Source of the DNA: Rhizobium sp. Root708 | GTDB lineage: Bacteria; Pseudomonadota; Alphaproteobacteria; Rhizobiales; Rhizobiaceae | DNA length: 64,000 nucleotides | Reading direction: 5' to 3' | Assembly (NCBI RefSeq): GCF_001429725.1 | Contig: NZ_LMHV01000005.1 | Span: forward strand, 131,308 to 195,307 | The notes under the pieces: generated by a model | What the model was told of the DNA's origin: nothing | Databases searched by the model: none | Seen by the model: only the letters and a program-made list of their open reading frames with translations | Shown: positions 23,813-33,004 of the stretch, one piece after another | How positions within the stretch are numbered: position 1 is the stretch's first letter | How the letters are laid out: every line of letters starts with the position of its first letter | Translations under genes and position numbers: made by a program

Positions 23813-24630
23813 TTCGAATACCCTTCTTTCGTCTGCCAGAGTTCATGAAAATGCTGTACCGGCCCGTGCCCGGTGCCGACGTCCAGCGTGTCGGCCTTGG
23901 CCACCGCCACAGCCAGATAGGCCTTGGCGGTGGCGATCGCCTGCACCAATGTCGCCCCCTTCGCGAGTTCCGCGGCCAGCGCGCTCGAGAGCGTGCAGCC
24001 GGTGCCATGGGTGTTGGCCGTTGGTACGCGGGCCGCTTCGAACCAGCTCAGCCCATCGGCGCTCGCCAGCACATCAGGGCTCTCGGGTCCGGCTAGGTGG
24101 CCGCCCTTGACCAGCACGGCAGCGGAGCCTAACGCGCGCAGCTTTTGTGCCTGATCGGCCATCTCCGCGCGGCTCTCTGCCGGCTGCACCTGAAGCAGTG
24201 CTGCCGCCTCCGGAAGGTTGGGTGTCAGCAGTGTCGCGAGCGGCAGCAGCCGGCGCGTCAGCACGTCGATGGCCTCGGGGTCGAGAAGATTGGCGCCGCC
24301 CTTTGCGACCATCACCGGATCGAGAACGATCGGAATATCGCGATGGGACCGCAGCACGGTGGCGACCGCGTCGGCGATCTCGGCATTCGCAATCATGCCG
24401 ATCTTGACCGCATCCACTCTCACATCGGCGAAGACGGCCTTTATCTGGTCGCCGATGAAGGCGGCCGGCACGAGATGCACGCCGCTAACACCCTTCGTGT
24501 TTTGCGCGGTCAGCGCGGTCAGCGCCGCCATGCCATAGACACCACGTGCCGCGAAGGCCTTGAGATCGGCTTGAATGCCGGCCCCGCCCGATGGGTCCGA
24601 GCCGGCGATGGATAGAACGTTGCGGATCAT
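23809..24630 (-). CDS. thiD: Hydroxymethylpyrimidine/phosphomethylpyrimidine kinase ThiD
   Basis: ThiD phosphorylates HMP and then HMP-phosphate to give the pyrimidine diphosphate half of thiamine. The 273-residue ribokinase-fold protein begins with GSDPSGGAGIQADLKAF (about residues 10-26), the substrate and dimer region. It also has PIVLDPVMVAKGGA, LLTPNLPEAA and the C-terminal ATP/anion-hole motif THGTGCTLSSALAAEL (about 215-230). The length is typical. It overlaps thiE upstream and the SDR gene downstream by four bases each, showing tight coupling. Confidence 0.95.
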   Translation of the reverse strand: MIRNVLSIAGSDPSGGAGIQADLKAFAARGVYGMAALTALTAQNTKGVSGVHLVPAAFIGDQIKAVFADVRVDAVKIGMIANAEIADAVATVLRSHRDIPIVLDPVMVAKGGANLLDPEAIDVLTRRLLPLATLLTPNLPEAAALLQVQPAESRAEMADQAQKLRALGSAAVLVKGGHLAGPESPDVLASADGLSWFEAARVPTANTHGTGCTLSSALAAELAKGATLVQAIATAKAYLAVAVAKADTLDVGTGHGPVQHFHELWQTKEGYSK

Positions 24631-25262
24631 TTCTGTGCCTTTCGAATAGCACTGGCTATATCGCGAGCGGCTCTCTCCGGATCACTCGTGCCGCAGATGG
24701 CGGAGACAACCGCCAGCCCGCCGGCGCCGGCGGCGAAAACATCGCCGACATGCGTGGCCTTGAGCCCGCCGATCGCCACTGTTGGTACCGGGCAGACATC
24801 GACAAGCCTAGCTAGGCCGTCAAAGCCGATCGGCTGCTTGTGATCGGGCTTGGTGGCGCTGGCAAAGACCGGTCCAATTCCGGCGTAGTCGACGATGCCA
24901 GGGTCGACCGCAGCCGCCAGCGCTTCGGTCTCGACCGAAAGACCGAGGATCATGTCGGGGCCGATGAGCTTACGTGCGGCGCGCGCACCGAGATCGTCCT
25001 GGCCGATATGGAGGCCATCGGCGCCGATGGCGATCGCCGCGTCCACGTCGTCGTTGACAATGAGCGCCGCCCCCGTGCCCGAGAGCACCGTTTTCAGGGC
25101 AAGGCCGGTTTCGATCATCCGCGCTGTGTCGGCATTCTTGTCGCGCAGCTGCACGATCGTCGCACCGCCTGCAACCGCCGCACGGGCCGTCTCGACCATG
25201 CCGATACCGGCGCAAAGATCCGGATCGAGAACGAGGTAGAGCGATAGGTCGAACTGTTTCAT
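24627..25262 (-). CDS. thiE: Thiamine phosphate synthase ThiE
   Basis: ThiE joins HMP pyrophosphate and thiazole phosphate to form thiamine monophosphate. The 211-residue TIM-barrel protein has VQLRDKNADT (about residues 37-46, with the diphosphate-binding Arg and Lys), ALIVNDDVDAAI, GLHIGQDDLG and YAGIGPVFASATK (about 133-145). It ends with the phosphate-binding segment VAIGGLKATH. It overlaps thiM and thiD by four bases on each side. The motifs are intact, so it should be active. Confidence 0.94.
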   Translation of the reverse strand: MKQFDLSLYLVLDPDLCAGIGMVETARAAVAGGATIVQLRDKNADTARMIETGLALKTVLSGTGAALIVNDDVDAAIAIGADGLHIGQDDLGARAARKLIGPDMILGLSVETEALAAAVDPGIVDYAGIGPVFASATKPDHKQPIGFDGLARLVDVCPVPTVAIGGLKATHVGDVFAAGAGGLAVVSAICGTSDPERAARDIASAIRKAQK

Positions 25263-26062
25263 GCCTGACGGATCCTTGCGTGGCCGTCGAGAAACGCGCC
25301 ATCGATCCGCGCAAGACTATCGAGGAAGCGGACGGCGAACGAGCCCGGTCCCTCGGCATCGCGGGCAGCTGCTTCGCCGGCGACGGCGAAGGTCGCGAGC
25401 GCTGCAATCGTTGCTTCGAAGGGAGCGTCGGGGCGGATCGCGGCAAAGGCGCCGACAAGGCAGGTCAGGGAGCACCCAAGCGCTGTCACTTGCGGCATCA
25501 ACGGCGAGCCGCCGTCGATGCGAACCGCCCTGATGCCGTCGGTGACGAAATCGGTAGCGCCGGTCACGGCAACGACGGCTCCATGCGTCTCTGCCAGCGA
25601 CCGGGCGGACGCCTCTGCCTGTTCCACCGGATCGCGGCTGTCGACACCCTGGCCTCGGCTCGCGCCACCGGCCAGCGCGATAATCTCGGAGGCATTGCCG
25701 CGGATCACCGCGGGCTGGAGCTCAAGCAGCGACGCCACCGCTTCCCGCCGGAACGCCGTGGCGTAGTGGGCGACGGGATCGAGCACCCAGGGTTTGCGAT
25801 TGTCCCTTGCGGCGGTCGCGGCGGCGCGCATGCCTCGCATCCATCCGGCCGACAGCGTGCCGATATTGATCGTCAGTGCGCCGGCGATGCCGGCGAACTC
25901 GCCGGCTTCCTCCTCGGCGTGAACCATGGCAGGCGAAGCGCCCGTTGCCAGCAGCACGTTGGCGGCAATGTTCATCGCGACGAAATTGGTGATGCAGTGG
26001 ACGAGCGGCGGCTGTGCGCGCAAGGCTTCAAGCAGCCTGCCCGGTGATGTCTGGTCTTGCAT
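25259..26062 (-). CDS. thiM: Hydroxyethylthiazole kinase ThiM
   Basis: ThiM phosphorylates hydroxyethylthiazole, a salvage step. The 267-residue protein shows VHCITNFVAMNIAANVLLA (about residues 21-39), the GASPAM substrate segment, WVLDPVAHYATAFR and VTGATDFVTDG. The C-terminal catalytic region is ALGCSLTCLVGAFAA, where a Cys occupies the position of the usual nucleophile-like Cys. It is the first gene after the TPP riboswitch, with AAGGGG before the ATG. With thiE and thiD it gives a salvage pathway; no de novo thiC/thiG genes are in the window. Confidence 0.93.
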   Translation of the reverse strand: MQDQTSPGRLLEALRAQPPLVHCITNFVAMNIAANVLLATGASPAMVHAEEEAGEFAGIAGALTINIGTLSAGWMRGMRAAATAARDNRKPWVLDPVAHYATAFRREAVASLLELQPAVIRGNASEIIALAGGASRGQGVDSRDPVEQAEASARSLAETHGAVVAVTGATDFVTDGIRAVRIDGGSPLMPQVTALGCSLTCLVGAFAAIRPDAPFEATIAALATFAVAGEAAARDAEGPGSFAVRFLDSLARIDGAFLDGHARIRQA

Positions 26063-26129
26063 ATTGCCCCTTTCAAGCGGGGCGAGACGCGAGGGACGAC
26101 ACGCAAAGGGCGGGCAAGTCCCGAGCGAC

Positions 26130-26198
26130 TCCCTCCGCCAGCATTATCTGGTTCAGGTTCAAAGGGTACTTCTCAGCCCGCCTTTCGGCGTGCGCCCC
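26130..26198 (-). ncRNA. TPP riboswitch (THI element)
   Basis: On the minus strand the leader of thiM reads GGGGCGC, then a short GCC/GGC hairpin, GGCTGAGA, TACCCTTTGAACCTGA, then GATAATGCTGGCGGAGGGA. These are the conserved THI-box blocks that form the pyrimidine- and pyrophosphate-binding arms. Between it and the thiM start lies a GC-rich stretch (CGGGACTTGCCCG-like pairing around 26108-26124) that could be the expression platform. It is expected to switch thiM-thiE-thiD-SDR off when TPP is abundant. Confidence 0.95.
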
Positions 26199-26268
26199 TG
26201 TCTCTCATCATCTGTCTTGTCGCAAAGATAACCGGCCTTGTCATCTCAAAAATGACGGCCACGACGTC

Positions 26269-26739
26269 TCAGAGGCCGTTCTCCTTGATCGCTTCCATCG
26301 CGACGAAGGTCGACGTGTTGGCCACGAAAGGCAGGCTGGAAATCTTCTCCCCAAGGACCTGACGGTAATTGGCAATGTCGGACGTCCGGATTTTCAGCAG
26401 GTAGTCAAAGGCGCCGGCGATCATGTGGCATTCCTCGACCTCCTGTAGCTTCCGGACCGCGACGTTGAAAGCGTTCAGCGCGTTCTCACGCGTGTCCGAG
26501 AGCTTGACCTCGGTGAAGGCGACGTGATTCTTGCCGAGTTTGTTGACGTCCACCACCGCGCGGAAGCCGAGGATATAGCCGTCTTCGATCAAACGTCGTA
26601 GTCTCACCTGGCAGGGCGTGTTGGAAAGACCGACGCGTTTTGCCAGGTCGGTAACGGACATCCGGCCATCTGATAGCAGAGCTTCGATGATCCTGTGATC
26701 GAACTGGTCGATTTCTCTACTGTGGCTGGTTGTATTCAC
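26269..26739 (-). CDS. Lrp/AsnC family regulator of putA (PutR-like)
   Basis: This 156-residue Lrp-type regulator is divergent from putA, the arrangement of PutR, the proline-responsive activator of Agrobacterium and Rhizobium. The helix-turn-helix is SVTDLAKRVGLSNTPCQVRL (about residues 28-47). The C-terminal RAM ligand domain includes VEECHMIAGAFDYLLKI (about 102-118). I prefer the GTG at 26739, which has GGGGG eight bases upstream, over a TTG at 26754. It likely activates putA when proline is present and controls its own expression. Confidence 0.87.
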   Translation of the reverse strand: MNTTSHSREIDQFDHRIIEALLSDGRMSVTDLAKRVGLSNTPCQVRLRRLIEDGYILGFRAVVDVNKLGKNHVAFTEVKLSDTRENALNAFNVAVRKLQEVEECHMIAGAFDYLLKIRTSDIANYRQVLGEKISSLPFVANTSTFVAMEAIKENGL

Positions 26740-26753
26740 GTGAATTGCCCCCA

Positions 26754-26777
26754 AATTCCGCCAATCAATGGCGAATT
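26754..26777. promoter_or_regulatory. Candidate PutR site in putR-putA region
   Basis: AATT-CCGCCA-atcaa-TGGCG-AATT is an imperfect palindrome in the divergent promoter region, followed by repeated ATTCAA motifs at about 26780-26796. Lrp-type proteins often bind several such AT-flanked half-sites. The assignment is positional. Confidence 0.4.
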
Positions 26778-26860
26778 ATATTCAATGGGCATTCAAATCA
26801 AGTGAAATTGACTTCTTAAACCCTGTTAGCTTCAGGCTCTATGCGGATCAGGAGAAATAT

Positions 26861-29800
26861 ATGACGACCGTCGACGGCGCAGTGGCGCCCGGTGCCACCC
26901 CAGAGCAACCTCATAATGCTGAAAATCCGTTCAGCGCATTTGCACCTACGATCCGCGAACAGAGCGAGTTGCGTCGCGCCATCACTGCTGCTTACCGGAC
27001 GCCTGAGACGGTATGCGTTCCGCGCCTTGTCGAAGCTGCCGCTCTTTCTGACAAGGTCAGGCAGGCCGCCGCCGCAACGGCGCGCAAGCTGATCGAAGCG
27101 TTGCGTGCCAAGCACAAGGGAACGGGCGTAGAAGGACTGGTCCACGAATACTCGCTCTCCAGCCAGGAAGGCGTGGCGCTGATGTGCCTTGCGGAAGCGC
27201 TGCTGCGCATTCCGGATACGGCGACGCGCGACGCGCTGATCCGCGACAAGATTTCCGAAGGTGACTGGAAGGCGCATATCGGCGGCGGCCGATCTCTCTT
27301 CGTCAACGCCGCGACCTGGGGTCTCGTCGTTACCGGCAAGCTGACGTCAACCGTCAACGATCGCAGCCTCTCGGCAGCCCTCACGCGTTTGATCGCGCGC
27401 TGCGGCGAGCCTGTGATCCGGCGCGGCGTCGATATGGCGATGCGCATGATGGGCGAGCAATTCGTCACCGGCGAAACGATCGATGAAGCGCTCCAGCGGG
27501 CCCGGCCGCTCGAGCAGCGCGGCTTTCGCTATTCCTACGACATGCTCGGGGAAGCCGCGACAACGGCCGCCGACGCCGAGCGCTACTACAAGGACTACGA
27601 AGCCGCCATCCATGCGATCGGCAAGGCTTCCGACCGCAGAGGAATCTATGAAGGGCCGGGCATCTCGATCAAGCTGTCGGCGCTGCATCCGCGTTACGTT
27701 CGCGCTCAAGGCGCGCGCGTCATGGACGAACTGTTGCCCAAGGTGAAGGCACTGGCGCTGATCGCCAAGTCCTACGATATCGGCCTCAATATCGACGCCG
27801 AGGAAGCCGATCGCCTCGAGTTGTCTTTGGATATTCTTGAGTCGCTTTGCCTCGACGAGGATCTGGCGGGCTGGAACGGCATGGGCTTTGTCGTGCAGGC
27901 ATACGGCAAACGTTGCCCGTTCGTCCTGGATTACATCATCGATCTCGCCCGTCGTGCGGGACGCCGCATCATGGTTCGTCTCGTCAAGGGCGCCTACTGG
28001 GACGCGGAGATCAAGCGCGCACAGGTGGACGGTCTGGCTGACTTTCCGGTCTTCACCCGCAAGATCTATACCGATGTTTCCTACATCGCCTGCGCCAAGA
28101 AGCTGCTTGCCGCGACCGACGCTGTATTCCCGCAGTTCGCTACCCATAACGCCCAGACTCTGGCGACGATCTACCAGATGGCGGGCTCGGATTACTACGT
28201 CGGCAAGTACGAGTTCCAGTGCCTTCACGGCATGGGCGAGCCGCTTTACGACGAGGTTGTTGGCCGCCAGAACTTGAACCGGCCGTGCCGCATCTATGCG
28301 CCCGTCGGGACGCACGAGACGCTGTTGGCGTATCTCGTCCGCCGTCTTTTGGAAAACGGCGCGAACTCGTCCTTCGTCAACCGCATCGCCGACCCGAATG
28401 TGTCGGTGGACGAGTTGGTTGCGGATCCGACCGAGATTGTCGCGAAAATGCCGGTTGTCGGTCAGAAGCACGACAAGATTGCGCTTTCCGCAGGCCTTTA
28501 CGGCGCCCGCAAGAACTCCAGTGGGCTCGATCTCTCGAACGAGACGACGCTGGATGAGCTCACGGCCTCCCTCGAACGTAGCGCCGCGATGAGCTGGACT
28601 GCTTCGGTCGGCGCCACGGCCGCAGGTCCGGCGCGTGAGGTTCGCAATCCGGCCGACGAGAGAGATGTTGTTGGTTCCGTACGAGAGGCTACGGCCGAGG
28701 AAGTTGCTGCTGCGGCTGCGCTTGCGCTGAAGGCAGCACGGTCATGGTCCGCCGTCGCGCCCGCAGAACGCGCCGGCGCGCTCGAGCGTGCCGCCGATCT
28801 CATGGAAGAGCGGATGGAGGTCCTTCTCGGCTTGATCATGCGCGAGGCAGGCAAGTCGGTTCAAAACGCAATCGCCGAAGTTCGTGAAGCGGTCGACTTC
28901 CTGCGCTACTACAGCGAGCAGGCCCGCCGTACCCTCGGCCCTTCGCACGCGCCGCTCGGTCCAGTGGTCTGCATCAGCCCGTGGAACTTCCCGCTGGCTA
29001 TCTTCAGCGGCCAGATTGCCGCTGCCCTGGTTGCCGGCAACCCCGTGCTCGCCAAGCCGGCGGAAGAAACACCGCTGATCGCTGCCGAGGCTGTCCGTAT
29101 CCTGCATGAGGCCGGCGTTCCGGCAGATGTGCTACAGCTGATCCCCGGTGATGGGCGCGCGGGCGCGATGCTTGTCGCTGCGTCGGAAACGGCAGCCGTC
29201 ATGTTTACCGGCTCCACGGAAGTTGCCCGGATCATCCAGGCGGAGCTCGCAAAGCGGCTCTCCGCCGATGGGAAGCCAATTCCGCTGATCGCAGAGACCG
29301 GCGGCCAGAACGCGATGATCGTCGACTCCTCGGCGCTCGCCGAACAGGTGGTCGGCGATGTCATCGCGTCCGCGTTCGACAGCGCCGGTCAACGCTGCTC
29401 GGCTCTTCGCGTGCTGTGCCTGCAGGAAGATGTCGCCGATCGCACCCTGACGATGCTGAAGGGCGCGTTGCGTGAATTGAACATCGCCAACACCAATCGG
29501 CTTTCGGCCGATATCGGCCCTGTCATTACGGCGGAAGCCAAGGGCATCATCGAGACGCATGTGAAGGCGATGCATAGCCTCGGTTGCCCCGTCGAACGCG
29601 TCGAGTTGCCGGCGGCGACCGATGTCGGGACCTTCGTCGCGCCGACGATCATCGAGCTTCGCCAGTTATCCGACTTGAAGCGGGAAGTCTTTGGGCCTGT
29701 GCTCCACGTCATCCGTTGGCGCCGTCAGGATCTCGACCGGTTGATCGACGATATCAACGACACTGGTTACGGTCTGACCTTTGGCTTGCACACTCGCCTC

Positions 29801-30568
29801 GACGAGACGATTGCGCATGTCACCTCGCGGGTGAAGGTTGGCAATGTCTACGTCAACCGTAACGTGATCGGAGCCGTCGTTGGCGTTCAGCCGTTCGGTG
29901 GTCGTGGATTGTCCGGCACCGGCCCGAAGGCGGGCGGTCCGCTTTATCTTGGCCGACTGGTCAAGAATCCTCCGATCCCGCCGCAGCACAGCTCTGTTTA
30001 CAGCGATCCGGGCCTCTCGGATTTCGCCAAGTCGCTCGATCAGAAGGGCTTGGCGGACGATGCGGAAATGGCGCGCAACCTGGGCAGCCAGTCGGCGCTT
30101 GGGCTGGAAAGCGAATTGCCGGGACCCGTCGGCGAACGCAACCTCTATGCCTTGCATCCTCGCGGCACCATCTATTGCCTTCCGATTTCTGAGGTCGGCT
30201 TGCGCCGGCAGATATCGTCGGTCCTTGCGACCGGCAACAGTGCCGTCGTCGAATGCGATGACCGGTTGCGCGCGAGCCTCGATGGCCTGCCGGCGACGGT
30301 GTCGAACAGGGTCGTCTTCAAGGATGCCGCCTCGGCGGGTGCGAGCTTTGCAGGTGCCTTGATCGAGGGCGAGGGCGCCCATCTGAGCACGATGCTGAAC
30401 AAGATCGCGGCGATGCCGGGCGCATTGTTGCTCACACAGTCCGCGTCGTCTGACGCACTTGCACGTGATCCGGATGCCTATTGCCTTAATTGGCTGCTGG
30501 AAGAGGTTTCGACCTCGATCAACACTGCGGCAGCCGGCGGTAACGCAAGCCTGATGTCGATCGGCTGA
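26861..30568 (+). CDS. putA: Bifunctional proline dehydrogenase / P5C dehydrogenase PutA
   Basis: PutA oxidises proline to glutamate in two steps, with FAD and then NAD, at the inner face of the membrane. The 1235-residue protein has the proline dehydrogenase barrel at about residues 150-490 (ISIKLSALHPRY, GLNIDAEEADRLELSLDI, YEFQCLHGMGEPLY) and the aldehyde dehydrogenase domain at about 550-1040. The latter shows PWNFPLAIF, the general-base Glu in IAETGGQNAMIV and the catalytic Cys in SAGQRCSALRVLC. There is no N-terminal ribbon-helix-helix domain, so it does not repress itself, consistent with the divergent PutR. I chose the ATG at 26861 because CAGGAG lies just upstream. Confidence 0.96.
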   Translation: MTTVDGAVAPGATPEQPHNAENPFSAFAPTIREQSELRRAITAAYRTPETVCVPRLVEAAALSDKVRQAAAATARKLIEALRAKHKGTGVEGLVHEYSLSSQEGVALMCLAEALLRIPDTATRDALIRDKISEGDWKAHIGGGRSLFVNAATWGLVVTGKLTSTVNDRSLSAALTRLIARCGEPVIRRGVDMAMRMMGEQFVTGETIDEALQRARPLEQRGFRYSYDMLGEAATTAADAERYYKDYEAAIHAIGKASDRRGIYEGPGISIKLSALHPRYVRAQGARVMDELLPKVKALALIAKSYDIGLNIDAEEADRLELSLDILESLCLDEDLAGWNGMGFVVQAYGKRCPFVLDYIIDLARRAGRRIMVRLVKGAYWDAEIKRAQVDGLADFPVFTRKIYTDVSYIACAKKLLAATDAVFPQFATHNAQTLATIYQMAGSDYYVGKYEFQCLHGMGEPLYDEVVGRQNLNRPCRIYAPVGTHETLLAYLVRRLLENGANSSFVNRIADPNVSVDELVADPTEIVAKMPVVGQKHDKIALSAGLYGARKNSSGLDLSNETTLDELTASLERSAAMSWTASVGATAAGPAREVRNPADERDVVGSVREATAEEVAAAAALALKAARSWSAVAPAERAGALERAADLMEERMEVLLGLIMREAGKSVQNAIAEVREAVDFLRYYSEQARRTLGPSHAPLGPVVCISPWNFPLAIFSGQIAAALVAGNPVLAKPAEETPLIAAEAVRILHEAGVPADVLQLIPGDGRAGAMLVAASETAAVMFTGSTEVARIIQAELAKRLSADGKPIPLIAETGGQNAMIVDSSALAEQVVGDVIASAFDSAGQRCSALRVLCLQEDVADRTLTMLKGALRELNIANTNRLSADIGPVITAEAKGIIETHVKAMHSLGCPVERVELPAATDVGTFVAPTIIELRQLSDLKREVFGPVLHVIRWRRQDLDRLIDDINDTGYGLTFGLHTRLDETIAHVTSRVKVGNVYVNRNVIGAVVGVQPFGGRGLSGTGPKAGGPLYLGRLVKNPPIPPQHSSVYSDPGLSDFAKSLDQKGLADDAEMARNLGSQSALGLESELPGPVGERNLYALHPRGTIYCLPISEVGLRRQISSVLATGNSAVVECDDRLRASLDGLPATVSNRVVFKDAASAGASFAGALIEGEGAHLSTMLNKIAAMPGALLLTQSASSDALARDPDAYCLNWLLEEVSTSINTAAAGGNASLMSIG

Positions 30569-30581
30569 TCGCACGCAGATT

Positions 30582-30614
30582 ATGGTCGCAACGCGTGCAT
30601 CGCGTTGTGACCAT
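30582..30614. terminator. Bidirectional stem-loop between putA and tehA-like gene
   Basis: ATGGTCGCAACGCG and CGCGTTGTGACCAT pair over 14 positions with one G-T type mismatch around the loop TGCAT. It lies between the convergent putA and TehA-type genes, the expected place for a terminator serving both. There is no T-run on either side. Confidence 0.6.
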
Positions 30615-30620
30615 TGATGC

Positions 30621-31634
30621 TCAAGGCGTGGCAGGGGTAGGTTTCGGGAGCAGTTTGCCGCGAACGAGCAGCAGCACTGTCCCGATCGCTATAAGACCCA
30701 CGACCACATTTGCGGCGACAAACAGAATGGGCGCCAAGAGATGAAGTGCGCCTGATGGGTCGCTGCGCGTCACCATCTTGCTTGCCGCGGTCGACAGGGC
30801 GGTCACACCGAAGGTGAAGGCCCAGTAGGATGCCGCGAAGGGCTGCTGCCGGATCCATGGCAGCAGGCGCAGCATCAGCAGAAGCTGCAGGATCGCGTAG
30901 CCCAGCATGGCATGGGCGAGTATGTCAGGCGTTCCGGTCGTAACGCTGAGATAGGCCACGCAGCCGACAGCGGGTGGTGCAAGCTGGATGCCGAGGGTCG
31001 GACGCAACGGCTCAGACAGTGTCTGAGCGTTGTACAATCGGTTCAGAAGCACGGATTCGATCGCCAGCCACGAGAAGAATCCGGCGCCGAAGGCAAGCTG
31101 GCCCCAGTCGGGCGAGTTGAACGCGGATAGAGCTATCGCCATGACGAAGGAACCGGCAACCGCCGGCAGGTAAAGCACCGCCGTCGTCGCGGTCGGATCG
31201 CGATCACCTCGCCAGAGAATACCTGTCCGCCAAAGGGCGAAGACTAGCGTGAACACCGCGCCGGCGGCAAACAGCACCACCGCGCCGGCATGGCTGTGGG
31301 GTTGCAGCACAATCGCGGTCAGCATGGTGGAGACGCCGATGAGGCCGATGAAGCAGCATTGCACCGGATGCTGCGCTTCAGCTGCAACAGCTTTCGCGTC
31401 GATCAGCCATTTGCCTGCGTAGAGAAGGATGAGCAGCAGCCACACGACACCTGCCACGATCCCGATGGCCTCGCCGATCTGCGGCGGCAAATTCCAGATC
31501 GGAGCCGCGGCGCGCCAGCTGTTCGTCAAGCCTGCCAACCCAAGCACGATACCGAAGAAAGCGGCCGGAATACGTGGCATCCGGACATGCAAGCCCGCCA
31601 TGCCGATAGGAGATTTGGCTGAAATATTGGACAT
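30621..31634 (-). CDS. TehA/SLAC1 family (TDT) transporter
   Basis: This 337-residue inner-membrane protein has about ten hydrophobic helices, as in the tellurite-resistance/dicarboxylate transporter family. It begins with a short cytoplasmic leader and then the family-typical IPAAFFGIVLGLAGLTNSWR (about residues 22-41), with later segments LAHAMLGYAILQLLLMLRLL and PFAASYWAFTFGVTALSTA (about 243-262). Members conduct small anions and the name TehA reflects tellurite resistance on overexpression. AAAGGA precedes the ATG. It is probably monocistronic, convergent with putA. Confidence 0.85.
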   Translation of the reverse strand: MSNISAKSPIGMAGLHVRMPRIPAAFFGIVLGLAGLTNSWRAAAPIWNLPPQIGEAIGIVAGVVWLLLILLYAGKWLIDAKAVAAEAQHPVQCCFIGLIGVSTMLTAIVLQPHSHAGAVVLFAAGAVFTLVFALWRTGILWRGDRDPTATTAVLYLPAVAGSFVMAIALSAFNSPDWGQLAFGAGFFSWLAIESVLLNRLYNAQTLSEPLRPTLGIQLAPPAVGCVAYLSVTTGTPDILAHAMLGYAILQLLLMLRLLPWIRQQPFAASYWAFTFGVTALSTAASKMVTRSDPSGALHLLAPILFVAANVVVGLIAIGTVLLLVRGKLLPKPTPATP

Positions 31635-31710
31635 GCGAGAGCATCCTTTGCCGCGATCGTGGCCGGCAGCATCGGTTACTCCTGGACGAGTGACAAGAGG
31701 AGGTCCACCT

Positions 31711-32913
31711 TTATCTGAGCCGTCTCTTGCCCTCGAAGAACAGAAGCATGACGAGACCGAGCAATCCGGCGGCCGCAGCGATCAGCGCGGTACCCGAATA
31801 GCTGCTCGTGGCCGTTCCCAGCGCGAAAAGCAGAGCGCTCAGCCCTGCACCGAGAAAGAGGTTGACCGAGATGAGCGCGCTTCCGAGACCGGGACGCTCC
31901 GCGATGAGATCCTGGAGATAGGTGATCGGAATGCTGATCAGTGCCGCCGCCCCAATCCCGCTGAGAATTGTGAGCGCGTAGACGTGCCATGGTGCGGATG
32001 CCAGTCCGAGCAGCACGAGGTAACCGACATAGATGACGGTGCCGATCGCAAGGGTGGTCACATGGTTCATCATTCTCTGCGCACGCCCCCACACGAAGAT
32101 GAAGATGACTTCGAGAAGTGCCACGATCCCGATGAGAACGCCGATATCAGCCACCGTTCCATGGGCCGCGCCGGTGACGATCAATGGAAAGACGGCACCG
32201 TTGACGTGCAACATGCTGCTGATCAAAGCGACCGCCACAACCCGGACCAGAGCGGGCGGTGAGACGACTGCCCCCAATGCCGCGAGGTAGGACAGATGAT
32301 GTGTCGCCGCATTGTCGGTTCCGCGTTGCCGGGGCAAAAATCCGGCGATCAATGCAAAGCAGGCGACGCAGGCGAGCGCTGCAAAAAGGTAGGCCGGCAG
32401 CATGGTTTTGGAATTGGCGAGAAGGGCGGCTGTCAGCCCCGGCACCAGCACCCAGGCGAGCGAGATCATCGCTCGAACACCAGAGTTCACGGTGGCGACG
32501 TCGTTTCGCTCCATGTCGCGGGTTGCCGCTCGCACGTTGCCGAAAAGCAGGGAGTTGAGCGCCCAGAAAACCGGCAGGAAAACCAGCGCAGCGAGCAAGA
32601 AGGTTGCCTGTGTCGGCACGAAGTAGACCGCGCCATAGCCGACGATGCCGAAAACGGCCACCGTCAACATCATGGTTCGGTATTCACCCAGTCTGTCCGC
32701 CAGGTTCCCGAGCAGGATGCTGACGATGACGTTCACACCGGCCGCGCAGAAAATCAGTGCCGAGTAAAGGCCATTGCTGAGGCCAAGCTCGCGAATTCCG
32801 ATGATGGACTGGTAAGGCGCTGTCGACGCGCCCGCGAAGCCGAAGGCGAAAATTGAAAGCATGCTCACCCGAATCCTGGGATCGCGGAAAACGGTAGGGA
32901 GGAGGCGGGTCAT
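31711..32913 (-). CDS. MFS transporter (sugar-efflux-like)
   Basis: This 400-residue protein has twelve predicted membrane helices and the MFS loop signature between helices 2 and 3 (LLGNLADRLGEYRTMM, about residues 67-82). The N-terminal AFGFAGASTAPYQSIIGIRE resembles sugar efflux (SET-like) transporters. It lies on the same strand as, and downstream of, the M81/GH20 operon, but a strong stem-loop at 32962-32999 separates them, so it may have its own promoter. The cargo is unknown. Confidence 0.8.
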   Translation of the reverse strand: MTRLLPTVFRDPRIRVSMLSIFAFGFAGASTAPYQSIIGIRELGLSNGLYSALIFCAAGVNVIVSILLGNLADRLGEYRTMMLTVAVFGIVGYGAVYFVPTQATFLLAALVFLPVFWALNSLLFGNVRAATRDMERNDVATVNSGVRAMISLAWVLVPGLTAALLANSKTMLPAYLFAALACVACFALIAGFLPRQRGTDNAATHHLSYLAALGAVVSPPALVRVVAVALISSMLHVNGAVFPLIVTGAAHGTVADIGVLIGIVALLEVIFIFVWGRAQRMMNHVTTLAIGTVIYVGYLVLLGLASAPWHVYALTILSGIGAAALISIPITYLQDLIAERPGLGSALISVNLFLGAGLSALLFALGTATSSYSGTALIAAAAGLLGLVMLLFFEGKRRLR

Positions 32914-32961
32914 CGGGACTGTCTAAAGGGTGGTCAAATCACCCGGTTGTCGGGTAAGCGA

Positions 32962-32999
32962 ACTCTGGCAGGTCTCGCGTGAGCCGAACCTGCCAGAGT
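32962..32999. terminator. Strong stem-loop after M81 peptidase operon
   Basis: ACTCTGGCAGGT and ACCTGCCAGAGT are perfect 12-bp inverted repeats with a 14-base loop. It lies just after the stop of the leftward peptidase gene (33005) and before the MFS gene. The stem is strong but lacks a good T-run, so it may act as terminator or as mRNA 3' protection. Confidence 0.6.
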
Positions 33000-33004
33000 G
33001 AATT

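Noticed and set aside
27347..28471. 374-codon antisense frame within putA
   Set aside because: putA is intact and full-length here. The antisense product has no domain and no ribosome site linked to a promoter.
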